DNA from: DATLGD01 sp035540755 | GTDB lineage: Bacteria > Actinomycetota > Actinomycetes > Mycobacteriales > SCTD01 | Length of the DNA stretch: 34,409 bases | Direction of reading: 5' to 3' | Assembly: GCA_035540755.1 (NCBI GenBank) | Contig: DATLGD010000044.1 | Coordinates: 1 to 34,409 of the forward strand | Shown here: in pieces, positions 17,878 to 24,293 of the stretch | Layout of the letters: each line of letters starts with the position of its first letter | Position numbering within the stretch: the first letter of the stretch is position 1 | The notes under the pieces: model-generated | Told to the model about the DNA's origin: nothing | What the model saw: the letters and a program-made list of their open reading frames with translations, nothing else | Databases searched by the model: none | Program-made: the position numbers and the translations under genes

Positions 17878-18246
17878 GTGGCGCACACCCTGCTCGTGTA
17901 CGCGGCGCTGGTCGCTGCGCCGACGGCTGCCTTCGTCCTGGCCCGGCGCGGGGCCGAGTGGCTGAGCCGGTGGGGCGGGCGGGCCGTACCGCCTGCACCG
18001 CTCTCGCAGCGGCTCGCGGACCTGACCGGCCGCCTGCGCCGGCTCGACGGCCAGTTCCAGCGGCTGGAGCGCTCCGGCTCGCCCGGCGACGGGACCCGGC
18101 TGCGGGCCGTCGGGCTCGGCTACGACGACACGCTGCGCGAGTGCTGCCTGCTGCTCGACCTGCCCGACCCGGGCCCGGCGCCGCTCGCGGCCGCCGTGCG
18201 GGTGCAGGTCGAGGCCGACCTCGCGCACCGCGGGCTGGAGTGGTGA
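17878..18246 (+). CDS. Small hypothetical protein with N-terminal membrane helix
   Basis: A 122-residue protein that I do not recognise. Residues 3-21 (HTLLVYAALVAAPTAAFVL) form one membrane helix or signal anchor. The rest is soluble and Arg/Leu-rich, with a probable coiled coil around QRLADLTGRLRRLDGQFQRLE (44-64) and then YDDTLRECCLLLDLP. AGGAGG at 17868-17873, 4 nt before the GTG, is a strong ribosome-binding site, and codon use is typical of this genome, so the gene is probably real. It is divergent from folD, and its stop is 9 nt from the convergent purH stop. No function can be assigned. Confidence 0.75.
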   Translation: MAHTLLVYAALVAAPTAAFVLARRGAEWLSRWGGRAVPPAPLSQRLADLTGRLRRLDGQFQRLERSGSPGDGTRLRAVGLGYDDTLRECCLLLDLPDPGPAPLAAAVRVQVEADLAHRGLEW

Positions 18247-18255
18247 AGCGCCGTC

Positions 18256-19800
18256 TCAGTGCGCGAAGTGCCGGGTGCCCGTCGTGTAGAGCGGAACCCC
18301 GGCCTCGCGTGCGGCGGCGAAGACCTCCTCGTCGCGGACCGATCCGCCGGGCTGCACCACGGCCCGCACTCCGGCGTCGAGCAGCACCTGCAGGCCGTCC
18401 GGGAACGGGAAGAAGGCGTCGGAAGCGGCCACCGATCCCCGGGCCCGCTCGCCGGCACGCTCGACCGCGAGCCGGGCGGCGTCGACCCGGTTGACCTGGC
18501 CCATGCCCACGCCGACCGTGCCGCCGCCCGCGGCGAGCAGGATCGCGTTGCTCTTGACGGCGCGCACGGCCCGCCAGGCGAACGCGAGGTCCTGGAGCCC
18601 GGCCGCGTCGAGCGGCTCCCCGGTCTGCAGCGTCCACGTCGCCGGGTCGTCGCCCTCGGCGTCGATGCGGTCGCGCTGCTGCAGCAGGACGCCGCCGCTG
18701 ACCGGGCGGAGCTCGACCGGCTGCGGAAGGTCCTGCTCCACCACCAGCAGGCGGATCGAGGGCTTCCTCGACAGCAGCTCGACGACGCCGTCCTCGTAGC
18801 CCGGGGCGAGCACGACCTCGGTGAAGACGTCGGCCACCTGCTCGGCCATCGCGACCGACACCGGCACGTTCGTGGCGATGACGCCGCCGAAGGCGCTCAC
18901 CGGGTCGCAGGCGTGCGCGCGCCGGTGCGCCTCGGCGACGTCGGCGCCGATTCCGATGCCGCAGGGGTTCGCGTGCTTGATCACGGCCACCGTCGGCTGG
19001 TCGCCGTGGTCGTGCGCGGCCCGCCAGGCGGCGTCGCCGTCGACGTAGTTGTTGTAGGACATCTGCTTGCCGTGCAGCTGGCGCGCGCCGGCGAGGCCGC
19101 CCCGCCGGTCGCCGTAGAGGGCCGCCGACTGGTGCGGGTTCTCGCCGTAGCGCAGGACGCCCAGGCGCTCCCAGCTCGCGCCGATCCAGGTCGGGAACCG
19201 CTCGCCGCCGACCTGGCCGCCCAGCCACGAGGCGACGGCGATGTCGTACGACGCGGTGTGCCGGAACGCCTCGAGCGCGAGGCGCTGCCGCTGCGCGAGA
19301 GTCGTGCCGCCGTCGCTGACGGCGTCGAGCACCTCGGCGTAGCGCTCAGGGCTGACGACGACCGCGACGCTGGCGTGGTTCTTCGCCGCCGCCCGCACCA
19401 TCGTCGGTCCGCCGATGTCGATCTGCTCCACGCACTCGTCCGGCGACGCACCGCTCGCGACCGTCGCCTCGAACGGGTAGAGGTTGACCACGACGAGGTC
19501 GAACGGCGCGATGCCGAGCTCCTCGAGCTGACGCACGTGGTCGGGCAGCCGCCGGTCGGCGAGGACGCCGGCGTGCACGGCCGGGTGCAGCGTCTTGACC
19601 CGGCCGTCCAGGCACTCCGGGAAGCCGGTGACCTCGTCGACGGGGGTGACGGCGACGCCGGCGTCGCGCAGCCGCGCCGCCGTCGAACCGGTGGAGACGA
19701 TTTCGACGCCCGCCTCGGCGAGCGCTCGGCCGAGCTCCTCCAGGCCGGTCTTGTCGTAGACGCTGACGAGCGCGCGCTGGATCGCGATCGGATCGGTCAC
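18256..19800 (-). CDS. purH: Bifunctional AICAR transformylase / IMP cyclohydrolase
   Basis: A 514-residue enzyme catalysing the last two steps of IMP synthesis: formylation of AICAR with 10-formyl-THF and ring closure. The IMP cyclohydrolase domain (about 1-195) has ALVSVYDKTGLEELG, STGSTAA (37-43) and the RVKTLHP motif (67-73). The transformylase domain has KQMSYNNYVDGDAAW and the catalytic Lys275-His276 in KHANPCG, then SAFGGVIA and ASDAFFPFPDGL near the end. The GTG start overlaps the purN stop by 4 nt (GTGA), so purN-purH is one coupled operon. Assignment secure. Confidence 0.97.
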   Translation of the reverse strand: MTDPIAIQRALVSVYDKTGLEELGRALAEAGVEIVSTGSTAARLRDAGVAVTPVDEVTGFPECLDGRVKTLHPAVHAGVLADRRLPDHVRQLEELGIAPFDLVVVNLYPFEATVASGASPDECVEQIDIGGPTMVRAAAKNHASVAVVVSPERYAEVLDAVSDGGTTLAQRQRLALEAFRHTASYDIAVASWLGGQVGGERFPTWIGASWERLGVLRYGENPHQSAALYGDRRGGLAGARQLHGKQMSYNNYVDGDAAWRAAHDHGDQPTVAVIKHANPCGIGIGADVAEAHRRAHACDPVSAFGGVIATNVPVSVAMAEQVADVFTEVVLAPGYEDGVVELLSRKPSIRLLVVEQDLPQPVELRPVSGGVLLQQRDRIDAEGDDPATWTLQTGEPLDAAGLQDLAFAWRAVRAVKSNAILLAAGGGTVGVGMGQVNRVDAARLAVERAGERARGSVAASDAFFPFPDGLQVLLDAGVRAVVQPGGSVRDEEVFAAAREAGVPLYTTGTRHFAH

Positions 19801-20399
19801 AGGACGACGGTCCTCCCCTTGACGGTCCACCCTCCGCGGGCGAGCCGTCCGACGGTCTCGACGTAGAGCGGCTGCTCGACGTCCTGGATGCGGGCGTGCA
19901 GGGCCTGCTCGGTGTCGCCCGGCTCCACCGGCACCGCGGCCTGGGCCACGACCGGCCCGGTGTCGACGCCGTCGTCGACCAGGTGAACGGTCACCCCCGT
20001 CACCTTGACGCCGTACGCCAGCGCCTCGCGGACGGCGTGCGCCCCGGGGAAGGCCGGCAGCAGCGCCGGGTGGGTGTTGACGACGCGCTGCGGGAACCGC
20101 TCGAGCACCGGGCGGCCGAGGATCCGCATGAAGCCCGCGCAGACCACGAGGTCGGGCTCGTGCCGAAGCAGCTCGTCGGCCAGTGCCAGGTCCCAGGCCT
20201 GTCGGTCCGGGTGGTCGGCCAGGCGCACCGTGAACGCCTCGACACCGGCGGCGAGGGCCCGGTCGAGCGCCCGGACGCCGTCCCGGTCGGTGCCGACGGC
20301 GACGACGTCCGCGCCGTACCCCGGGTCGGCGGCGGCGTCGAGCAGGGCCTGCAGGGTGCGCCCCTCGCCCGAGGCGAGGACGACGAGGCGCGCGGGCAG
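19797..20399 (-). CDS. purN: Phosphoribosylglycinamide formyltransferase
   Basis: A 200-residue enzyme (E. coli PurN is 212) that formylates GAR with 10-formyl-THF. Catalytic residues are present: Asn and His in VVNTHPALLPAFPG and Asp in HLVDDGVDTGP. The phosphate loop reads ASGEGRTLQALLDAA instead of the E. coli GNGSN type, resembling actinobacterial variants such as the ASGTGSLL that I recall from M. tuberculosis. The start is unusual: a CTG at 20399 follows GGAGG (20405-20409) with 5-nt spacing and gives MPARLVVLASG, a natural PurN N-terminus. The alternative is GTG at 20477, adding 26 residues with no ribosome-binding site and lying upstream of the proposed -10 box. The stop overlaps purH. 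Function is certain; the start is about 60% likely. Confidence 0.93.
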   Translation of the reverse strand: MPARLVVLASGEGRTLQALLDAAADPGYGADVVAVGTDRDGVRALDRALAAGVEAFTVRLADHPDRQAWDLALADELLRHEPDLVVCAGFMRILGRPVLERFPQRVVNTHPALLPAFPGAHAVREALAYGVKVTGVTVHLVDDGVDTGPVVAQAAVPVEPGDTEQALHARIQDVEQPLYVETVGRLARGGWTVKGRTVVL

Positions 20400-20451
20400 G
20401 AGGTCCTCCGAAGTGGCGAGGCGCGGGCGGCTGACACCGCGCGGCGGCGCG

Positions 20452-20457
20452 AGCGTA
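20452..20457 (-). promoter_or_regulatory. -10 box (TACGCT) for purN-purH
   Basis: TACGCT on the minus strand would start transcription near 20445, downstream of the GTG at 20477 but upstream of the GGAGG/CTG pair at 20409-20397. It overlaps one arm of the inverted repeat at 20453-20473. Confidence 0.4.
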
Positions 20458-20473
20458 CCGTCGTCCGGTACGC
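20453..20473. promoter_or_regulatory. 8-bp inverted repeat in the purN / DUF4190 divergent promoter
   Basis: GCGTACCG, a 5-nt spacer TCGTC, then CGGTACGC: a perfect 8-bp inverted repeat. It overlaps the putative purN -10 box and lies about 45 nt before the divergent DUF4190 start. It has the look of an operator for a dimeric regulator, possibly purine-responsive; no specific family is recognised. Confidence 0.45.
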
Positions 20474-20518
20474 GCACGACGGCGTCGCCGGCCGACCCAC
20501 GACGAACAGGGAGATCCG

Positions 20519-20983
20519 ATGAGCACTCCGCCAGCCGACCCGTACGGCGCTCAGGGCGAGCCGTTCCGCGAGCCCGGGCCGCACCCGGCGGGGGGCGCAC
20601 CGGCCGCCGGGTACGGCGCGGGCCACCGTGGTCCCATGAAGAACGGCCTCGGCATCGCCGCCCTCGTCGTCGGCGTGCTCTCGCTGCCCGCCGCCTTCAC
20701 CATCATCGGCGGGGTCGTGCTCGGCCTGCTGGCGATCGTCCTCGGTCTGGTGGGCCGCGGTCGCGCCAAGCGGGGAGAGGCCGACAACGGCGGCATGGCG
20801 CTGGCCGGGGTCGTCCTGGGTGCGCTGGGAGTCGTCCTCTCCGTCGTCCTGGTCGCCGCGGGTGTGGCCCTGTTCAACAGCCAGGGCGGGCAGGATCTCG
20901 TCGACTGCCTCGCCGAGGCCGGGAACGACCAGGCTGCGGTCGAGCAGTGCCAGCGCCAGTTCGAGGAGGGCTTCGGCCAGTAG
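20519..20983 (+). CDS. DUF4190 domain membrane protein
   Basis: A 154-residue protein. Residues 1-40 are a Pro/Gly-rich cytoplasmic tail. Two hydrophobic stretches follow (about 43-78 and 92-116), separated by GRGRAKRGEADNGGMALAG, the characteristic DUF4190 loop. The tail after 118 is acidic and has two Cys (LVDCLAEAG, VEQCQRQF), possibly a disulfide in an extracytoplasmic segment. DUF4190 proteins are common small membrane proteins of unknown function. The ATG has AGGGAGA about 6 nt upstream. It is divergent from purN and is followed by a second DUF4190 gene 180 nt downstream, probably a paralogue. Confidence 0.85.
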   Translation: MSTPPADPYGAQGEPFREPGPHPAGGAPAAGYGAGHRGPMKNGLGIAALVVGVLSLPAAFTIIGGVVLGLLAIVLGLVGRGRAKRGEADNGGMALAGVVLGALGVVLSVVLVAAGVALFNSQGGQDLVDCLAEAGNDQAAVEQCQRQFEEGFGQ

Positions 20984-21163
20984 GCGTCCATGCCGGCCCG
21001 GTCGTCGCCCGGGTCCGCGGCCGGCTCGGGCACCGGTCGCGCTCGTGCGCCCCGTCCCCCCGCAGCGCGCCGGCAGGGGGCAGGATGGCCCGACCGGACG
21101 ACGGCACGCGCACCTGACCGCCTGCTCCCGGTCGTCCCCCACCACGCACGAGAGGCCTGCACC

Positions 21164-21676
21164 GTGACCAACCCTCAGGACCCGTACGGCAGCCCCGGGA
21201 GCGACCCCTCGCAGCAGCCGCCTCAGGGCGAGCAGCCGGGGTACGGACAGCAGCCTGGGTACGGACAGCAGCCTGGGTACGGGCAGCAGCCTGGGTACGG
21301 GCAGCAGCCGGGGTACGGCCAGCCGCCGCAGCAGGGCGGGTACGGGCAGCCGCCGGGCTACGGGCAGCCGCCCGCGTACGGGCAGCAGCCCGGGTACGGC
21401 CAGCCGCCGCAGCAGGGGGGCTTCGGCGCGCCGCCCCCCGGGTGGGGTCAGCAGCCGCAGAAGACCGGTACCAACGGACTCGCCATCGCGGCCCTCATCA
21501 CGGCGTTCCTGTGCTGGCCGGTGGGCCTCGGTCTCGGCATCGCCGCGAAGAGCCAGATCAAGAGGACCGGTCAGAGCGGGGACGGGCTGGCCACCGCCGG
21601 CATCGTCATTGCCGTGCTGAACGCCCTGCTCAGCGTCTACCTGGTGAGCACCGGGAACTTCGCCACCGCTCCGTGA
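21164..21676 (+). CDS. DUF4190 protein with QQPGYG repeats
   Basis: A 170-residue protein. The first 100 residues are disordered and rich in Gln, Pro, Gly and Tyr, including five near-perfect QQPGYG hexapeptides and further degenerate copies. The C-terminal part (TNGLAIAALITAFLCWPVGLGLGIAAKSQIKRTGQSGDGLATAGIVIAV) is a DUF4190 two-helix domain. The family role is unknown; repetitive Pro/Gly/Tyr tails of this kind are frequent on small actinobacterial membrane proteins and may mediate self-association. The GTG at 21164 is preferred to the ATG at 20990 because GAGAGG lies 8 nt upstream and the peptide in between is Arg/Pro-rich out-of-frame-like sequence. The next gene starts 7 nt downstream. 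Confidence 0.88.
   Translation: MTNPQDPYGSPGSDPSQQPPQGEQPGYGQQPGYGQQPGYGQQPGYGQQPGYGQPPQQGGYGQPPGYGQPPAYGQQPGYGQPPQQGGFGAPPPGWGQQPQKTGTNGLAIAALITAFLCWPVGLGLGIAAKSQIKRTGQSGDGLATAGIVIAVLNALLSVYLVSTGNFATAP
21233..21322 (+). repeat. Five tandem 18-bp units encoding QQPGYG
   Basis: Units start at 21233, 21251, 21269, 21287 and 21305, with form CAGCCK-GGGTAC-GGNCAG. They differ only at a few synonymous sites, and degenerate copies continue to about 21420. This is a coding repeat that could vary in copy number between strains. Confidence 0.9.
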
Positions 21677-21683
21677 GTCCGGC

Positions 21684-22100
21684 GTGAGCACGTCCCCGCC
21701 ACCGGTGCAGGCGTCCGCGCCTGCACCGGTGGCGGCCGTCGTGCTGCGGCGGGTGGCGGTGCGTGCCGCTGCGGCCGCAGCCACCGCGCTGTTCCTCGCT
21801 GCGCTGGTGCTCCCGTGGCGCCCGCCGACCCTGTGCATGCTGCGCGGGCTCACCGGCATCCCCTGTCCGTTCTGCGGCGGCACGACCGCGATGGTCGAGC
21901 TCGGTCGGGGGCATCCGCTGGCCGCACTGGCTGCCTCGCCGCTGGCGGCGCTCGGCGCGCCCGCCTGGGTGCTGTGGCCCGCCGTCGAGCGCCGGGCCCG
22001 CGCCCTGCTCGCCGCCGCCGGCCGACGACGCGCGCTCGTGGCGCTGCTCGTCGTCCTCGGCCTGTCCTGGGCCTGGCAGCTGCAGCGCTACCTCGGCTGA
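21684..22100 (+). CDS. DUF2752 membrane protein
   Basis: A 138-residue protein with about three hydrophobic helices and the DUF2752 signature: Cys51, then GIPCPFCGGTTA with Cys61 and Cys64. The CPxCGGT motif resembles a metal- or redox-active pair at the membrane; the family function is unknown. The GTG is 7 nt after the DUF4190 stop, and DUF4190 and DUF2752 genes are often neighbours in actinobacteria, so they probably act together. The upstream ribosome-binding site is weak, which fits translational coupling. A compact hairpin starts right after the stop codon. Confidence 0.88.
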   Translation: MSTSPPPVQASAPAPVAAVVLRRVAVRAAAAAATALFLAALVLPWRPPTLCMLRGLTGIPCPFCGGTTAMVELGRGHPLAALAASPLAALGAPAWVLWPAVERRARALLAAAGRRRALVALLVVLGLSWAWQLQRYLG

Positions 22101-22118
22101 GCTCGGCAGGAGCCGAGC
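22101..22118 (+). terminator. Hairpin after the DUF4190-DUF2752 genes
   Basis: GCTCGGC (22101-22107), AGGA loop, GCCGAGC (22112-22118), starting at the base after the DUF2752 stop. A short stable stem without a T tract, in the gap before the convergent HNH gene. Confidence 0.5.
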
Positions 22119-22131
22119 GGTCTCGCGGACG

Positions 22132-22172
22132 GCAGCCGCCACCGGCCTGCGCATCCGGCCAGTGACGGCTGC
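22132..22172 (-). terminator. Candidate terminator of the HNH gene
   Basis: GCAGCCG (22132-22138) pairs with CGGCTGC (22166-22172), enclosing a smaller GGCC/GGCC stem. It lies 14 nt past the HNH stop codon on the minus strand. No T tract. Confidence 0.35.
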
Positions 22173-22186
22173 GGGACGGACCGCGG

Positions 22187-24124
22187 TCACGGCTGCTGGT
22201 CGGGAATCCAGCCGTTCTCGTTGATCAGGCGGCCGTCGCGCAGCAGGAGGGTGCGGTGGCCGTCGTGGACGTCGTGGTGGCACCAGTCGCAGACGCCGAG
22301 CAGGTCTTTCAGGGTGGTGCGGCGGGTCTTCCACCAGGGTTCGACGTGGTGCGGGATGGTCCAGGGGTTGGGGCAGGCGTTGATGCCGCAGAGCAGGCCC
22401 TGTCGGGCGTGCAGGGCGCGGCGTTCACGGGCGGTGGCGTGTCGGTGGGTGCCGCTGGCGCCGAGGGGGTTGCCGGCGGCGTCCAGGAGCACGGCGGACA
22501 GCGGGCTGCCGCAGCCCAGGCGGCGCAGTGCCGCGGTGGACAGCGGCAGAGGGCCGTCGGGGCCGTTGAGGGTGCCCGGGAGCACCCCGGCGACGCCGTG
22601 GAGGGCGTCGAGGGTGGTGGTGATGGTGAAGGCGAACGGGTGCAGGGCGCCCCGGCCGTGGCCGCGGGAGGCGGCGGCATCGCGGATCAGGGCCATGAAC
22701 GCCTGGTAGCGCAGCAGCTGGGTGGTCGGAGGGCCGCCGCGGTCGACCGGCGGGGAGCCGCTGTCCGGAGCCCGGTCCCAGGGTGGCGGCAGCCCTTTCT
22801 GCGGTGCCCGGCCCGGGCCGGCCGCGCCGAAGAAGACCTCGGCGCCGGCGCCGGTGACGGCGTCGGTGTCGGTGTCGGCGTCGGCGCGGGCATCGGTGTC
22901 GTTCCGGGGATCGTTGCCGCGCGGCGGTGCGGTGTGCTGGGCGGAGCCGGTCGGCGGGTCGGACTCGGGCGGCGCCTGGTCATGCTGGGCGACGGCCGGC
23001 TCGTCCGCGTCGTGGTGGTCGACGTCGGAGTCGGCGTCGTCGGCGCCCGCGTCGTCAGGGCCCGCGTCGTCAGGGTCGGCGGCAGCTTCGTGGTCGTGGG
23101 CGGCGGCGCCCTCGTGGGCGTGGGCGGCGGCGCGGGCCAGGGCGGCGGCCGCGGCGTCGATGGCGGCTTCGCGGGTGTGCATCTCGGCGGCCAGGATCAG
23201 GCCGTCTTCGTCGGTCAGGTCGGCTTCGAGCCGGTAGCCGGGGGTGAAGCGCTTCTTGACCAGCCGCCAGGAGCGGGCGTCGTCGGTGTGCTGCTCCCGG
23301 TCGGCGACGGCTTCGGGCTGCAGCGCGTCGACCAGTCGGTCCAGCGCGGCTCCGAGCTGGCTGGGGGGCAGTGCGGCGGCCAGCAGGACGAACGCCGGTT
23401 CGAGCCGCTGCGCCGGCGCGGCGCTGACGTCCTGGAGTGCGGCAGCCACGACCTGGTCCAGCTCGGCGGCCAGGGCCTGCTGGGCAGGGGTGCGCCGGTC
23501 GGCGGTCAACGGTCCGCCGGCGGCGGCATCCAGGGTGTCGGGCAGGCCGTGGGCCAGCACCCCGTTCATCTGGTGCTCGGGCAGCTGCTCGGGGACCCGC
23601 TCGAGCGTCACGCAGACCTCGGTGGCCGCGGCCACCCCGACCCGGCCGGCGGCCAGCGCCGCCGCGACCTGGCCGTGGCGGCGCAGCCGGCGAGCCAGCG
23701 CCAGCTGCCCGCGGTCGCCGGTGACGCTCTGCCGCAGCCAGGACCGGGTCGACCCGGCGCTGGCCTGGGCGAACAGCTCCCGGCTGTCCACGTCGGCCAC
23801 CGCCGCGAGCAGCCCGGCCTGCAGCCGCTCGCTGAGCGCCAGCAGCGCCGCCGCCCGCTCCACCGCCACCGGCGCCGGCAGCCCGACCGGGTCCTGCGCC
23901 AGCACCGCCTCCACGGCTGCAGCCAGCGCCATCACGTCCGCGGTCAGCACCGGCGCAGGCACCGGCTCAGGCACCGGCTCGAGCACCGGCTCGGGCGCGG
24001 GCTGACGCCGGTGCAGACCGGCCGGGTCGACCTCGACCTCGGCTCGCATCAGCGCGACCAGCCCGGTGGCCAACTCCTGCTCCAGGACCGACAGCGGCCG
24101 GCCGCCAGCGTCCAGGACGGTCAC
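22187..24124 (-). CDS. HNH endonuclease, DUF222 / 13E12 repeat family
   Basis: A 645-residue protein. A DUF222 domain covers about residues 60-330 (LALSERLQAGLLAAVADVD, GVAAATEVCVTLERVP). Then comes a long low-complexity Asp/Ala/His/Pro-rich linker (about 345-440). The C-terminus is an HNH nuclease: Cys579 and Cys584, His592-His593 in IPHHVEPWW, Asp607, Cys612, Cys615, His616-His617 and His620. The central Asn of HNH is an Asp here (TTLKDLLGVC), an accepted variant. PEPV-type repeats lie near the N-terminus (about 43-60). GTG start at 24124. A perfect LexA-type box overlaps the promoter, so expression is probably SOS-induced, as I recall for several 13E12 members in M. tuberculosis. The biological target is unknown; the gene splits perM from the purN region. 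Confidence 0.92.
   Translation of the reverse strand: MTVLDAGGRPLSVLEQELATGLVALMRAEVEVDPAGLHRRQPAPEPVLEPVPEPVPAPVLTADVMALAAAVEAVLAQDPVGLPAPVAVERAAALLALSERLQAGLLAAVADVDSRELFAQASAGSTRSWLRQSVTGDRGQLALARRLRRHGQVAAALAAGRVGVAAATEVCVTLERVPEQLPEHQMNGVLAHGLPDTLDAAAGGPLTADRRTPAQQALAAELDQVVAAALQDVSAAPAQRLEPAFVLLAAALPPSQLGAALDRLVDALQPEAVADREQHTDDARSWRLVKKRFTPGYRLEADLTDEDGLILAAEMHTREAAIDAAAAALARAAAHAHEGAAAHDHEAAADPDDAGPDDAGADDADSDVDHHDADEPAVAQHDQAPPESDPPTGSAQHTAPPRGNDPRNDTDARADADTDTDAVTGAGAEVFFGAAGPGRAPQKGLPPPWDRAPDSGSPPVDRGGPPTTQLLRYQAFMALIRDAAASRGHGRGALHPFAFTITTTLDALHGVAGVLPGTLNGPDGPLPLSTAALRRLGCGSPLSAVLLDAAGNPLGASGTHRHATARERRALHARQGLLCGINACPNPWTIPHHVEPWWKTRRTTLKDLLGVCDWCHHDVHDGHRTLLLRDGRLINENGWIPDQQP
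22861..22886. repeat. Hexanucleotide microsatellite inside the HNH gene
   Basis: GTCGGT/GTCGGC units repeat about four times and encode ADADTDTDA-type sequence in the disordered linker. It is a candidate for slippage and length variation between strains. Confidence 0.6.
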
Positions 24125-24144
24125 CGCTCAGCACCCCCAGCCAG

Positions 24145-24160
24145 TCGAACGTATGTTCGA
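24145..24160. promoter_or_regulatory. LexA (SOS) box, perfect palindrome
   Basis: TCGAAC-GTAT-GTTCGA matches the actinobacterial/mycobacterial SOS box TCGAAC-N4-GTTCGA at all 12 fixed positions. It lies 21-36 nt upstream of the HNH gene start and overlaps that gene's -10 hexamer, the position expected for repression by LexA. The box is known from established work on mycobacteria; binding here is inferred. Confidence 0.88.
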
Positions 24161-24175
24161 AAGCGTACCGCGCAA
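24148..24175 (-). promoter_or_regulatory. Promoter of the HNH gene
   Basis: On the minus strand TTGCGC (24170-24175) and TACGTT (24148-24153) are separated by 16 bp, close to a standard -35/-10 pair. The SOS box covers the -10 box and the adjacent spacer. Transcription would start near 24141, giving a short leader of about 17 nt. Confidence 0.6.
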
Positions 24176-24293
24176 CTGCCTGTTCCGCAAGCGATCGGGC
24201 CTCGGATCTGGAGGAGGAATCGCCAAAAAGCGGCGGCGCACGAGTTGATCTTCGCAGCCGGCGCGTCCTCCCGGCGGGCCGCCGTCGCGGGCG

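Noticed and set aside
19797..20399. PurN as inactive because the phosphate loop lacks the Asn of E. coli
   Set aside because: The catalytic Asn, His and Asp are intact, and other actinobacterial PurN proteins, as I recall, also deviate in this loop.
21233..21420. Tandem repeats as a CRISPR-like array
   Set aside because: Units are 18 bp, contiguous and in frame, encoding QQPGYG in a DUF4190 protein; no spacers.
22187..24124. HNH gene as a group II intron, homing or IS element
   Set aside because: No terminal repeats, target duplication or reverse transcriptase; DUF222-HNH genes are normal chromosomal genes in actinobacteria.
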